Positions 54,661-64,000 of a DNA stretch of 64,000 bases are shown here, piece after piece. The first letter of the stretch is position 1, and each line of letters opens with the position of its first letter. The DNA lies in assembly GCA_016490735.1 (NCBI GenBank), contig JAEMWC010000613.1, forward strand, positions 1 to 64,000, given 5' to 3'. A program made the position numbers and the translations under genes. A model generated the notes under the pieces. It was not told the origin of the DNA. It searched no databases and saw only the letters and a list, made by a program, of their open reading frames with translations. Origin of the DNA: Pachyseris speciosa. Lineage: Eukaryota; Cnidaria; Anthozoa; Scleractinia; Pachyseridae.

Positions 54661-55539
54661 CGGCATCAATGGGAAGGAACTAGTAGCTCAAACCTGGTGG
54701 AAGAAGTTCTTTCTTTGGACAAACCGTTGGTTATTTTGTTGATGCGTTTTTTTACTATAGTGGATCGATGCGTATTTTTTCAAGGGGTAGAAAGCTCGAC
54801 AACACAGGTAACTTTAATAAATTGATCGTTGTTACTTTTGTTCAGGAGTGAAACTTGCATTTTTTCTCGACTGGATATAAATAACAATCTACTTGTTTTG
54901 GACACAAAGAAGTAGCTAGATATAGTCGAATTGTTTGTTTGTTGTTTTGCAAGCGAACGAGTGTTTTTCCTCCGCTTGGCTAACTGTACATGTCTTTCGA
55001 CGTCTGTGTTTCTACAGCGTCTGTGTTTCTACAGCGCATTTGGTTGCTTTTTACCATTTGTGCACAATTTGTTTGTTGGGGTGGCTAAACGATCAAACAT
55101 TTGTTGTAATCCGAAATTTTCGATGAACATGTTTGATTTAGATCAGACATGAAAAGCCATTTAGGGCACTATTGTGAGAGGTGGCTAAACCATGAAACAT
55201 GCTTGTCCAACGATATTGGATGAAAGTATTTGATCCTTCTTTGATTGCTAAATTTGTTTTCGAACAAACACATGCGTCGACTGTATTGTTTTCTTGTAAT
55301 GTTTTGAGGTTTTTGAACCGCGGTCAATACCTTTTGACTGCTCTGTAAACATAAAATATTGGCGCAAGGAAAGCCACGCGGTGTTGCTCAATACCAGTAA
55401 AAAAATAATAATCCGCGTGGAGCTCCGCTTTTAGGCTTGGCTAAATCTATATATTACTAAAACAGAATAGATAGCGGGTACTGCAGCTGTAGCCAATAAG
55501 AGAACTGCATTCGTGGTAGGACGCTAGTCAATGATAGCG
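54661..55539. other. Nothing recognised
   Basis: Short open frames only; a tandem TCTGTGTTTCTACAGCG is seen twice near 55003-55037. Confidence 0.4.
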
Positions 55540-55901
55540 ACCGGAAACGAGTTAAAACATATGTTTCTTACTATAGCTATCTCTAAGGCTTTGTTCTCTT
55601 TGTTGAGCTTTCAAACATTCACAGAGACTCAATTCTTAGCATGTTGGCTTTTCAAACCTCAAAAACAAACGGTGAATCGATGTCTTCATGTAATTGGAAT
55701 GCTTGTGAGCAGACATCTTTTTGTCACGCACGGTGAAAAACTCTTAAATTCAAACTGCTCTATTTTCAAAACAAAGCAAGCTACTGAGCTGAAAACAGAC
55801 AAGCAGGTACATTTCTAAAGTGTCTTTTACGTGATGAAGATAAAAATGCAAAAGTATATTTACTTTTGAATTTTAGTTTTTTATGACGTCACGTGAAAAC
55901 C
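55540..55901. repeat. Dispersed ~365-bp repeat, copy 2
   Basis: Partner of 7809-8171, same orientation. Confidence 0.75.
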
Positions 55902-56299
55902 CTCTATAGAAATCCGTCAACTGCTTCTCTCATGGTAAAAATGGCAAGCGGTATTGCTCGCTGGCGTCACCGCACGACGACGGCAACGTTGCCCAATAAT
56001 TAATAATATCGTAATAGCAATCATAATAATCCAACATGGCAGCCATACTCCACCTGGCCCAGCTGACCAGAAAGTTTATAGACTTTCTCAAAGTCCGTTT
56101 TCGTAGGGTTAAAGATCGGGAGGGAAATGGACGTTTCTCGCCTGCAGCACGAAAATGTTTACCGACCTGATTTCAGGTCGGCCGTGTTTCGGTGGTGTGG
56201 TAGTTTGAAAATCCAATTAGAGAGCGCTTTGTTGAAGACGTCATTTTCCAGGAAACTTGATCCTTCATTGACATCACAACGACCGGGAATATAACGGCG

Positions 56300-56790
56300 A
56301 TGAATGCGAAGGAAGCGATTAACTTTGGTTTACGTAAACTTTGTTTCAACGACATCAGAGATAATCAACGAAAAGTAGTACATGTAGAAGATTTTTTACT
56401 TAAGTGGCCGAGATGTTTTGATGATCGCCCTGACTGCTTCAGGAAAACGTCTCACTTTCCACATCGCACCTTTCGCGTTGAATATTTTTCAACGAAGCGA
56501 AGCTGATGTTGTGCAAACAGTTTGCCTCGTTATTTCTCCTCGGGTTTCGCTGATGAAAGATCAGGTCTCAATTCTTCGCAAGAAGGGAACTGAAGCTGTT
56601 GTTCTGGGCTCTGAAAGTTTTGAGACGGAGTGCAATGAAGCTTCAGGTGGAAAATACAATCTTGTGTTTACCCGAGTCTCGAGGCGCTTTTAAGCGGTTA
56701 TCATTCGATTTTATTCGCATTGAAGAGCAAAATCGAAGCTGTGTTCATAGACGAAGCTCACTGTGTTTTAAAATGGTTAGTGTTTTTCTT
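56300..56790 (+). pseudogene. RecQ-type helicase N-terminal fragment
   Basis: Starts at ATG 56300: EAINFGLRKLCFNDIRDNQRKVV (a RecQ entry block). After a frame change come MIALTASGKRLTFHIAPFAL, LVISPRVSLMKDQ and KYNLVFT. After another change comes KIEAVFIDEAHCVLKW (56750-56776), a clear RecQ DEAH box. The Walker A motif reads TASGKR in place of TGxGKS, so ATP binding is probably lost even without the frameshifts. It is flanked by repeat R sequence (56030-56083 and 57520 on). Helicase domain 2 is absent. Confidence 0.72.
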
Positions 56791-57326
56791 TTGTCATCCC
56801 GGTACTAGAAAACCTGCTGCTTTGATTTTCCCCTCCTTCGACTTAGTTCTGAGAGATCACCCGAAAATTAAATGCAATACGGACTCCACGCTGCCACGAT
56901 CTTCCTTTATTTGTCCCTGCGACGACAAAAACTTCTTCCTAATTTCTAGGACATTTTTAACCACATTCTCGTTGTTTCGGGTGCAGTTTCTACAGATTAT
57001 TTCAGTCAAGCAGCTTTCTCTGTCGAGTTTCACAACTACGAGGATTTACTCCCGCTTGAGATTTATTCGATCCCGTAAAAAAGCTTCCTTCGATAATTCG
57101 GGCTCGACACACTTTGTACAGAGAGCATACAAAATTTTTCTTTCGAATTTGGCGAGAGGTTAACCCGATAAACCGCTTTTGTTGGAGTCAGGTCATCCTC
57201 ATCCATTGGGAAATATTTCCGCACTCGCTAAGGCACTCGTCAGTGATTTGAAGTCTATTTAAGAACTGTTTATTTCAGTGACTGTCACATTTTCGCGCCA
57301 ACAATATGCAAATTAAGTTCTGCAGG

Positions 57327-57420
57327 CGAGACAAGTCGACTTCTCGCGACTCTCTCGCTCGCTCGTGACTCCGTCGCTCGCTCCTTCGCTCGCTCGCAGC
57401 AGTAAGAAGTCGACTTGTTT
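57327..57420. repeat. Hairpin with GACAAGTCGACTTCT arms and CGCT runs
   Basis: ACAAGTCGACTTCT (57329) is inverted at AGAAGTCGACTTGT (57405-57418). The loop is rich in CGCTCGCTCGTGACTC repeats. Confidence 0.65.
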
Positions 57421-57519
57421 GCAAGTCTAGGTAGGTTACAGCGTACGTCTTTGATACTGGACATCCACCTTCTAGCAAATTGACACCGGTCAAAACGAGG
57501 TGCCCGCTGACCAGTGTCA

Positions 57520-57970
57520 CGTAACCATATCGCGGGCTCAAGTTAAGACCTCATCGAGGTCAGCTGTTTTTTTTGAGTTGACTGCTGACCAGGTGCTTGC
57601 TTTCGATTGGATCGCAGGCTCAAACCAGGTGTAGGACACCGAAACCAAAACGAGGCTCAATTTTTCGTGCGCTTTCTGCGGCTCGTAATTTCACATTCAG
57701 TTGATTTCTTCATTTTGAGCAAAACAACTTCATCTACTTCAATCGAAGTTTGTCTTTTAATTCGCGTAAAGGGCATAAGAATCAAGAACTTGTCAAAAGA
57801 TACTCCGGAAGGTGAACTTCCAAGTGATAAAAGGAAGAGCGAAAGATTTTTCGCAAGAAAGGCTTCAAACTTGGATCGATTGTGTGGTTGAAAACAAAAC
57901 AACTGAACGCTTCAAGGGCTTTCACTTTACCGCGGCATCTTGTATCTCACGAAGAAAGGTCACTTAAGGT
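57520..57970 (+). repeat. Repeat R, uninterrupted copy
   Basis: Continuous over the point where the other copy is split by the giant palindrome (between TTTTTC(G/T)CA(A/G) and GGATTGTGTGGTTGAA). Used to place the palindrome ends. Confidence 0.75.
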
Positions 57971-58657
57971 GGTTTTATACCCTAGAAAATGTAAAGAAAT
58001 CATTGTTTTTTTTGCTAAAAGTGAGTTGGGTGGGGGTAGGGGGTATTAAAACTCTTATTTCCCTAGAGATTTTGATGGAGGACTGGGTATTGTTATGTAT
58101 GTACCTTGTCACATGACAGCTGGTCACGTGGCTATGCTCGGCTCGTTTGAATTCACTCTCTGGTCGGCCGAACCATTTGCAGAATTTACCCTGGAATGTG
58201 CCAAAATTGCCCTAAATTACTATGTTTTGGGTCATTTGCTGGTGCCGGAGCTCATCATCAAGGGCTGAGAAGGCTTAAACCTTGCCAGTTCCAAAGAACC
58301 GCTTCTTGGCACTGCGAATACAACAAACTTTGTTGGAACGCTCGCTTGAATCTGTTGACAGTTTGTTTTTCGTGGACAAAGGGCCTAAAAACAGATGTGC
58401 CTTGTCTCACCGGGCTCCAATCTTCACTGGCGGAAGTTACATTGAATGCTGAAGGTACCCGAAAAATTTTTAGTGCAGAATTGAAGCCTGGTCTGAGACT
58501 TGAAAGAAAATGGTAATTTGTTTCAGAGGAGTCTTTCCCGCTCAAAGGTATGTGGAATCTCCCAGGATGCAACGTGGGCAGATTCTTGCTGTTTGGCTGT
58601 TTGTTTGAGGTTGCTGATAAAAAGGGAGCTGAGAGAGCTATTGTTTGCCTTTTTTCC
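57971..58657. other. No supported gene
   Basis: A 106-codon open frame at 58196-58516 shows no recognisable domain. Confidence 0.35.
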
Positions 58658-58954
58658 TAGCCTGCAGTGCAGGCGTATTTCGGGCGCGCGAGTGCACATT
58701 TTCGTATTGGGCCGCCATCTTGGATTTGTGGAGGGTTGGGGCGAGGAAACATTTGCCGAGGGAGTAGGCGCGAGGTGGAAAAAACGGGCGTGGGGGAGGG
58801 GGAGGGAAGGCCCCACCCCTTTGCCCTCTGCCCCAACCCTCTGCCACTTCGCCTTCTGTCCCAACCCTCTACCGGTCAAACAACAATCCAAGATGGCGAC
58901 ATCGAAAACCTCGTCTGTCGTTCTGTTCCAAAATAACGCCTGCACTGCAGGCTA
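58658..58954. repeat. 297-bp MITE with TAGCCTGCAGTGCAGGCG termini
   Basis: TAGCCTGCAGTGCAGGCG at 58658-58675 is inverted exactly at 58937-58954; each end is itself near-palindromic. Inner CCGCCATCTTGGAT and ATCCAAGATGGCG also pair. A half-end (TTAGCCTGCGAGC) occurs at 28610 beside the RecQ-like fragments. Confidence 0.82.
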
Positions 58955-59814
58955 CTTTTTTCCTCAAACGTCCTCTTTAATTTGGAAGCAGAAGAGCTGT
59001 TTGTAATGTTTACCCTCTGAATAAAGGATTCAGTTGAAAAAAGATTTGTCCGGACTGCTCGTTTGCGAGGCAAGATTTTCCGATTTAATTCTTGCACTAT
59101 TTTTGAGCTGATATGTTGTTTACATTCCATCTCTATGCCATTACTTTGATGAAGAAGTGCATTGTCATGCCTGTTTTATTTTTTCCGATTTGCTTCATGT
59201 GTGACAAACACTTTTGCACTAATATTGCTGGGAAGACTGGCAAAACCTGACCACAGCAATTTTTTTCTTGACCCTATGTAGGTTTGAAATTTGAAACTGG
59301 CATGGCATTTGTAAATGGCAAACACTATTTTCTTTCCATGCTTTTACTTTTACTAGCTTTTTAGGGTTGAAATTGAAGGCAAGCAAACCCTCTAGGCAAT
59401 GAAACAAAATAAACCTAATCCATTAAATTGTTCTTGTATAACATGCAAAAGATTGTTGATAAGTCTAGGCTAAAAACACCCTTTTATGGCAAAGTGAAAC
59501 TTTGAAGATTTTCCTCTCAGCAAATGAGCAGAGTCAGTCTGCAAGATTAAGGTTCAGGACCTAGATCAATGCAAGCATAACCTGTAAAAATTTGTTTCTT
59601 GCCTCAGTGGCCATGAGTAAGTGTTTTAGTCCTTTTTTGTTAAAAAAAAAAAAAAAAGCAATTTTAAAGAGATCTGACAAAAGCTTGTTCTGTTGCCATG
59701 GCAACTAAGCACTCAAACACGATTGTTTTTGTCATCACTCATGTTTATTTTTTATTTTCATTTATTTTTATTTTCATTTTATTTTATTTTTTATTTTTAT
59801 TTAGTTTTTTTTAT
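58955..59814. other. No gene seen; poly-A and TTTTA runs
   Basis: A poly-A run at about 59641-59656 and a low-complexity TTTTA stretch at 59745-59815. Confidence 0.4.
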
Positions 59815-60176
59815 TAGCTTCGCCAGAGACCTGGCAGGGACACTACAACAGCGTGCGCCAATTACTGTTGGCCCGTAACTGCAAATCCCTCCCCCGTAAC
59901 CACATTCTAGTAGAGATAGACCACCACACCGGGGACTACGTCCCCTACTCTTTTCAAACAGTGCGTGGGTTTTTTAACGTCCCACAGAATCAATTATGAA
60001 GAGTTGTGAGACGGGGCCTACGGTTTATCGTCCTTATCCGAGAAGACTAGAAAGTCTAACCACTTGCAGATATCATTACAAAGGCAGCACACTGAGTGTT
60101 GGTCCGGCCCGAGTTTGAACCAACGACCTCCCGCACGGTAGTCCGGTGCTTTACCACTGAGCTAACCGGTCGGCGG
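59815..60176 (-). mobile_element. Full-length tRNA-derived SINE
   Basis: Minus-strand head at about 60100-60176: GACCGGTTAGCTCAGTGG (A box) and GTTGGTTCAAACTCGGGCC (B box). The body has GTTAGACTTTCTAGTCTTCT, CGATAAACCGTAGGCC and TTGAAAAGAGTAGGGGACG. The 3' part matches 63005-63245, confirming a dispersed family. Confidence 0.82.
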
Positions 60177-60641
60177 TTTTTCGACCTCAGTGCCACAACA
60201 GCGTTTAGAAACTTTTGCCCTTTTATTAACACGTAATCGCAACGAGTCCTCGTAAAATTAAGGATTATAGCCCCGGCTCAATAAACGATCACACATTTTC
60301 ATCCAATGTTTGACCAAACACTAGACAGAATGAGTCCAGAGAACGATTTTTTGCGTATCATCGCTGAAATTTCGACTTTATGTGATTCATTTGGTTGTTC
60401 TTTAACGGCTGTGCATGTTTTGTTGGTCGGGGATGGCTGTGTATTTTTTAACATGGTTTGTCCATGCGTATTAATGTTAAGATTGGTAGTGGCCAATCTA
60501 CATTTTCCTTTGCAAGACGCCATCGTGACACTTGGATTCCTTGCTATCCGGGCCATGTGGTGTGGCAACGCATGGATCGGATGGCAAGAGAGTCCAAGGT
60601 ACAGAACTTGATATAGTGAACGGGTTCTCTGTGCAATTTAT

Positions 60642-60705
60642 GGGGGGGGGGGGGGGGGGGGAGCCCGGGAGAATAGGGGGGCTGGAGGGGTACGGGAAGC
60701 GGGAG
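60642..60705 (+). repeat. G20 run and G-rich tract
   Basis: About 20 consecutive G, then GGGGGG, GGGG and GGG blocks. The tract GTACGGGAAGCGGGAG recurs at about 63647. A G-quadruplex is possible. Confidence 0.85.
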
Positions 60706-61499
60706 AGAAAAGAGCCCAAAATGTTATTTGACTTGTATTTAGTGTCTTCTAAGGACTTATAAGCAGTCAAGCAAACAAAAATTCGCGCTTGGTCTGAAAA
60801 ACAAGCTTACTTCTGGTGAAATTGTACACCCTTTCTGGTCATAAAAGGTCAAGCGGCTGTCGCGTTAGTACGCGTAAGCTGCAAGACGAGTAAGTCTTGT
60901 ACAGGCTTGTCAGACTACGCGACTTGATTGTAAAATTTTGTCGTCAAAGACCATTTTAATAGGTCTTAGTATTTTTCGGTGTGGCAGTGAAAGGTCCGTG
61001 CATGGAAGGTCTTCTTGGGAGCTTGCTCCTTATGACCGTGAATCGGAAAGGACCAAAGATTTCACCACGTGGTGTAGAGACGTCTCCGTCGAATGCAGTT
61101 TCAATGAACGCGCTGGAGAGTGTGGAGTGGTTCGTTTTACGACCCAGTTTTTTGTTTAAGACAAAATAAAATCAATCCCAATAAGAATAGGTGGGCAAAC
61201 AGCTTGGGCAGCAGTCAGGAACGACCTCATCGAAAACAAAGAGAAGATTGCTTCTAAAGATTATGAATTACACGGTACGTGTTGACTTACAACAGCGATC
61301 ATTGTTACATTTCGAGATTTTCTTTGCAATCGCTAATACTGTAGACATTATATTACACGATTACTCTCAAACACAACAGCACCAAATTCCTCGAGGAAAC
61401 TTTTTAAAGGTGAATATGTTATGTGTACGTTTGTTAGATTTGCTAGAGGAATCACCACTAAATCCAGACAATACCAAAGTCAACAAACAGTCCAGTCAA
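60706..61499. other. No supported gene
   Basis: The open frame 61191-61502 (103 codons) was inspected and shows no domain. Confidence 0.35.
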
Positions 61500-61930
61500 T
61501 AAACAATTATTGGACGAGGTTGAGCAAAATATAGTGATTTGTCAGTGGCGAGCAGTTCAATTATTTGCCGAAGCCGAAGGCTGAGGCAAATAATTGATCT
61601 GCGAGAGACTGGCAAATCACGATATTTTGCGAAAACCGAGTTCAATAATAGTTTTATCATTCGATCACCGAGCTTGTTTTTTATAATTATTTCGGGAAGC
61701 GTGAAACGATCTGCCATTTTTCCCTGAATTTGAAGAGCTTAGACGCGTGAACACAACTACGCTTGAGCAGAATATTATTTGCAGCAAAATCACAGTTGGA
61801 CGGTACTGCGCACAAGCAGACCATTATTTGTAGGCAATTATTTGTAGGTCACGTGGTAGGCTCTGGACCAATGAAAAGGAAGGGAACAGAGTATCGAATG
61901 ATAATAATTATTGTCAGAAAAATCATGTGA
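61500..61930. repeat. MITE-like element with internal hairpin
   Basis: ATAGTGATTTGTCAGT...CAATTATTTGCC pairs with GGCAAATAATTG...ACTGGCAAATCACGATAT at 61530-61625. AATAATTATT-like ends frame the unit at about 61500 and 61915. Exact ends uncertain. Confidence 0.55.
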
Positions 61931-62156
61931 AATAGTGCAAATATGGCGCAAATTCAACGTTGGTATTGTGTTTTTTTTTTCTGGTTTGTATCAAGATCGT
62001 AAACTAGAACGGAGATCATTGTCAAAGGATTCTGTAAAATGGCGAGTTAGAAATGGACTAAAATTTTAATTCTAAAATATTAATACCAAAAATAACAAAC
62101 GTAAGACAATATGGACGTGTTACTTATGCTTTACCCGGGAGAAGGAGCATTATGAG

Positions 62157-62480
62157 TTGCCATCTGACTTTAGTGTCAAATATGAAGATTTGCTCCCAGT
62201 TCCACAAGAACCAACTACTCCCCAAAACAGAGAGGACGTCAAACTTCTTAACGGCTGGAGGAATGAATTTGGACGGGGGGTTAGGCAACAGTCGGTACGA
62301 AATTCCTTTACCAAGGACAAAGCCGGTACCCTTCCGTTCTACCTGTACACATCAGTCGATTTAGCCAAGGATGCTGATGAAACAAGCCTAGAACTAGCTG
62401 AAACGACAGTCCGAGAACTATTTCAATCAGTCAGTTCTGCAAAGGAAACCAATACATCAACACAGACAACACATCACTAG
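62157..62480 (+). CDS. Hypothetical coding fragment, function unknown
   Basis: 107 codons without a clear start (the frame opens just after GGAGCATTATGAGTTG). The composition looks protein-like (LLPVPQEPTTPQNREDVKLL, NGWRNEFGRG, AGTLPFYLYTSVDLAKD) and not low complexity, ending in an acidic-polar tail and a TAG stop. I do not recognise a family. It may be one exon of a host gene, or part of a mobile element. Confidence 0.35.
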   Translation: MPSDFSVKYEDLLPVPQEPTTPQNREDVKLLNGWRNEFGRGVRQQSVRNSFTKDKAGTLPFYLYTSVDLAKDADETSLELAETTVRELFQSVSSAKETNTSTQTTHH

Positions 62481-62793
62481 TTATCTGCACCAGGTAACAG
62501 TAATACTAGTGCGTTAGAGGCCGTACCTGAAACCGAACATGCACATGGAAGCGATCATGACGTGCGCCTTCCAAACACTGCAATATACGCCATTAGAAGC
62601 AGATCAAATTTTTTTCACTGTATTTATTTCAAACGAAATAGCAGAAAATGATATCTTTGGCACTGAATATGCTGTCATGGACGAGAGTTCATTTTTCTTT
62701 TCAACATTTGGCGAAAGAGTACTTACATTTTGCAAGAAAATTAACATTTTTTGTGAAATAGACAAGTGAGCCGTAAGACTTTTTGATAGCCGG

Positions 62794-62982
62794 TTGCAGC
62801 TTGCTGAGGAAACATTCTGCAAGATTCTTTCAAACTGCCGAAGTGAGCGTGATATCGAAACTGATGAAATTGGCCAAAATCAAGAAATAACTCCCGACTC
62901 GGAAGAGGAGACAGATCTAACAACCATTTGGAGCAGAAGGAAATCAGTGCGGCGACCTCGGCACATGGAGGACTTCCTCTAG
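62794..62982 (+). CDS. Hypothetical coding fragment, function unknown
   Basis: About 62 codons: LAEETFCKILSNCRSERDIE, an acidic stretch with TPDSEEETD, then basic SRRKSVRRPRH and a stop. Placed about 300 bases after the previous fragment on the same strand; the two could be exons of one decayed gene. A SINE 3' end follows directly. Confidence 0.28.
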   Translation: MQLAEETFCKILSNCRSERDIETDEIGQNQEITPDSEEETDLTTIWSRRKSVRRPRHMEDFL

Positions 62983-63004
62983 ATGATCGTTTTATCAGAA
63001 TAAC

Positions 63005-63245
63005 AGACATCTGCAAATGGGTAGACTTTCTAGTCTTCTCGGATAAGGACGATAAACCGTAGGCACCGTCTCAAAACTCTTCATAATGGATTCTGTGGGA
63101 GGTAAAAAAACCCACACACTGTTCGGAAAGAGTAGGGGACGTAGTTCCTGGTGTGGTGGTCTATCTCTCATCTGATGGTTAAATTCTCGGAGATATTAGC
63201 TGCATAAGCTACTCATTTCCGAGGGTAAATAAAGTAATGTATGTA
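63005..63245 (+). mobile_element. SINE 3' part (same family as 59815-60176)
   Basis: Begins at CATCTGCAAATGGGTAGACT and runs through CGATAAACCGTAGGCACCG and GAGTAGGGGACGTAG to a (TATG)n-like tail, GTAATGTATGTATG. The tRNA head is missing (5' truncated). Confidence 0.8.
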
Positions 63246-64000
63246 TGCATCTGCTTGGGACTTTGACCTGGAATGCGTCTTATCCCTTTTCCATATTTGT
63301 CATGGCATGATCACAGCAAACGCTCGACTGGTTATTGAAAACGCGTTTTTATCAGCACACGAGAAAGTTTAGAACTGCAAGCAGTTAGAACTATAAAGAC
63401 CGTAGTCACTGAAAGCGGATGTCAAAAACAAATCTGATGTGATAATGGGCTAAACAAGATAAACAAGTGAGTCAAACGTCATTAAACTGAGAGAATATGA
63501 CAATGTTAATCTTAAGCAAATTGTTTAAAAAGAAACGAAGCACTAAAGATTAAGCAGCTGAATGATTAGGATGTGTTTTGAGTCTCCTAATTGTCAGGGG
63601 ACAGGAGGAGGGGGACTGAAAAGGGCGGGAGTCGGGCGATAAAGGTACGGGAAGCGGGAGGTTCTAACCCCCCTGTCCCCACCCACTTTATTGGCGCTCG
63701 CATTGAAGCTGGCGTCTTTTAAATCAGCTACACCATGGTGACGAGTCCCAATAAGGACGAAACAGCTATCCATGGTTGCAGCCCTACTTTATCGAGTCTC
63801 GGTCATGTTGGTGTCTCGCAAATTCAACCTTTCTCACGTAGTATCAGTCTTGCTTGATACATGTATATTCCAGTTATGGGAAGTTCAGTTTTAAAAATCT
63901 TACACCTACGACGGAAACCATCCAGTAAAAATCTAGCTTTGGAGGCAGGGATACGTTGTATTAGATCGCTGAAAACAAAGTGCAGTTCTATTTGCGTGAA
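63246..64000. other. No gene seen; G-rich patch
   Basis: A G-rich patch at 63595-63665 resembles 60655-60705; otherwise unrecognised. Confidence 0.4.

Noticed and set aside
58196..59006. Overlapping open frames of 100-168 codons
   Set aside because: They span a MITE and its GC-rich interior and match nothing recognisable.

Overview
This window is animal nuclear DNA, most likely from an anthozoan cnidarian (a stony coral or close relative). The reasons are spliced metazoan genes with GT-AG introns, an AT-rich base composition, a collagen-plus-immunoglobulin type II membrane gene of a kind I associate with corals, many tRNA-headed SINEs and foldback elements, and DIRS/Ngaro-type and Crypton-like tyrosine-recombinase elements. 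No bacterial operons, rRNA genes or CRISPR arrays are present.

The one clear intact host gene is an M1-family zinc aminopeptidase on the + strand, about 7037-37838. I could place 20 exons with compatible splice phases, giving one open frame of about 906 residues from the lumenal stem to a TAG stop. The 5' exon that should carry the start codon and membrane anchor was not found. HEXXH-(X18)-E is complete, but the exopeptidase motif reads YGMEN instead of GAMEN. Its introns are packed with mobile DNA. Upstream (279-2953) are two exons of a transmembrane, collagen and Ig-domain gene that carries three apparent frameshifts and is probably a pseudogene.

Intron 14 of the aminopeptidase holds the most interesting object. 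It is a ~6.1 kb unit (20554-26648) with inverted termini, sitting inside an (ACT)n-type microsatellite. It carries a nearly continuous ~1,200-codon reading frame for a zinc-finger plus tyrosine-recombinase protein (Crypton-like), broken by two nonsense codons. A 16-bp motif, GTGGGCANNTTCGACC, occurs once inverted at the left end, four times inside, and eight times in a ~21-bp-period array at the right end. Next to it are a LINE 3' fragment, a 577-bp palindromic element also set into trinucleotide repeat, and two tandem RecQ-helicase-like fragments.

From 38 kb on, the window is a repeat graveyard. It contains a SINE family, a degenerate LINE (39.8-42.7 kb) with a MITE inside it, and a 96-bp near-perfect hairpin. 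A ~9.6 kb giant inverted repeat (44911-54531) is inserted in an older repeat. One arm encodes reverse transcriptase, RNase H and tyrosine recombinase of DIRS/Ngaro type; the other arm has lost that core and gained a foldback element and SINEs. Further right are a RecQ-like pseudogene (56.3-56.8 kb), more MITEs and SINEs, a G20 run, and weak coding fragments of unknown function near 62-63 kb.

All family names come from reading the translations by eye; no database search was run. Ends of repeats are approximate.
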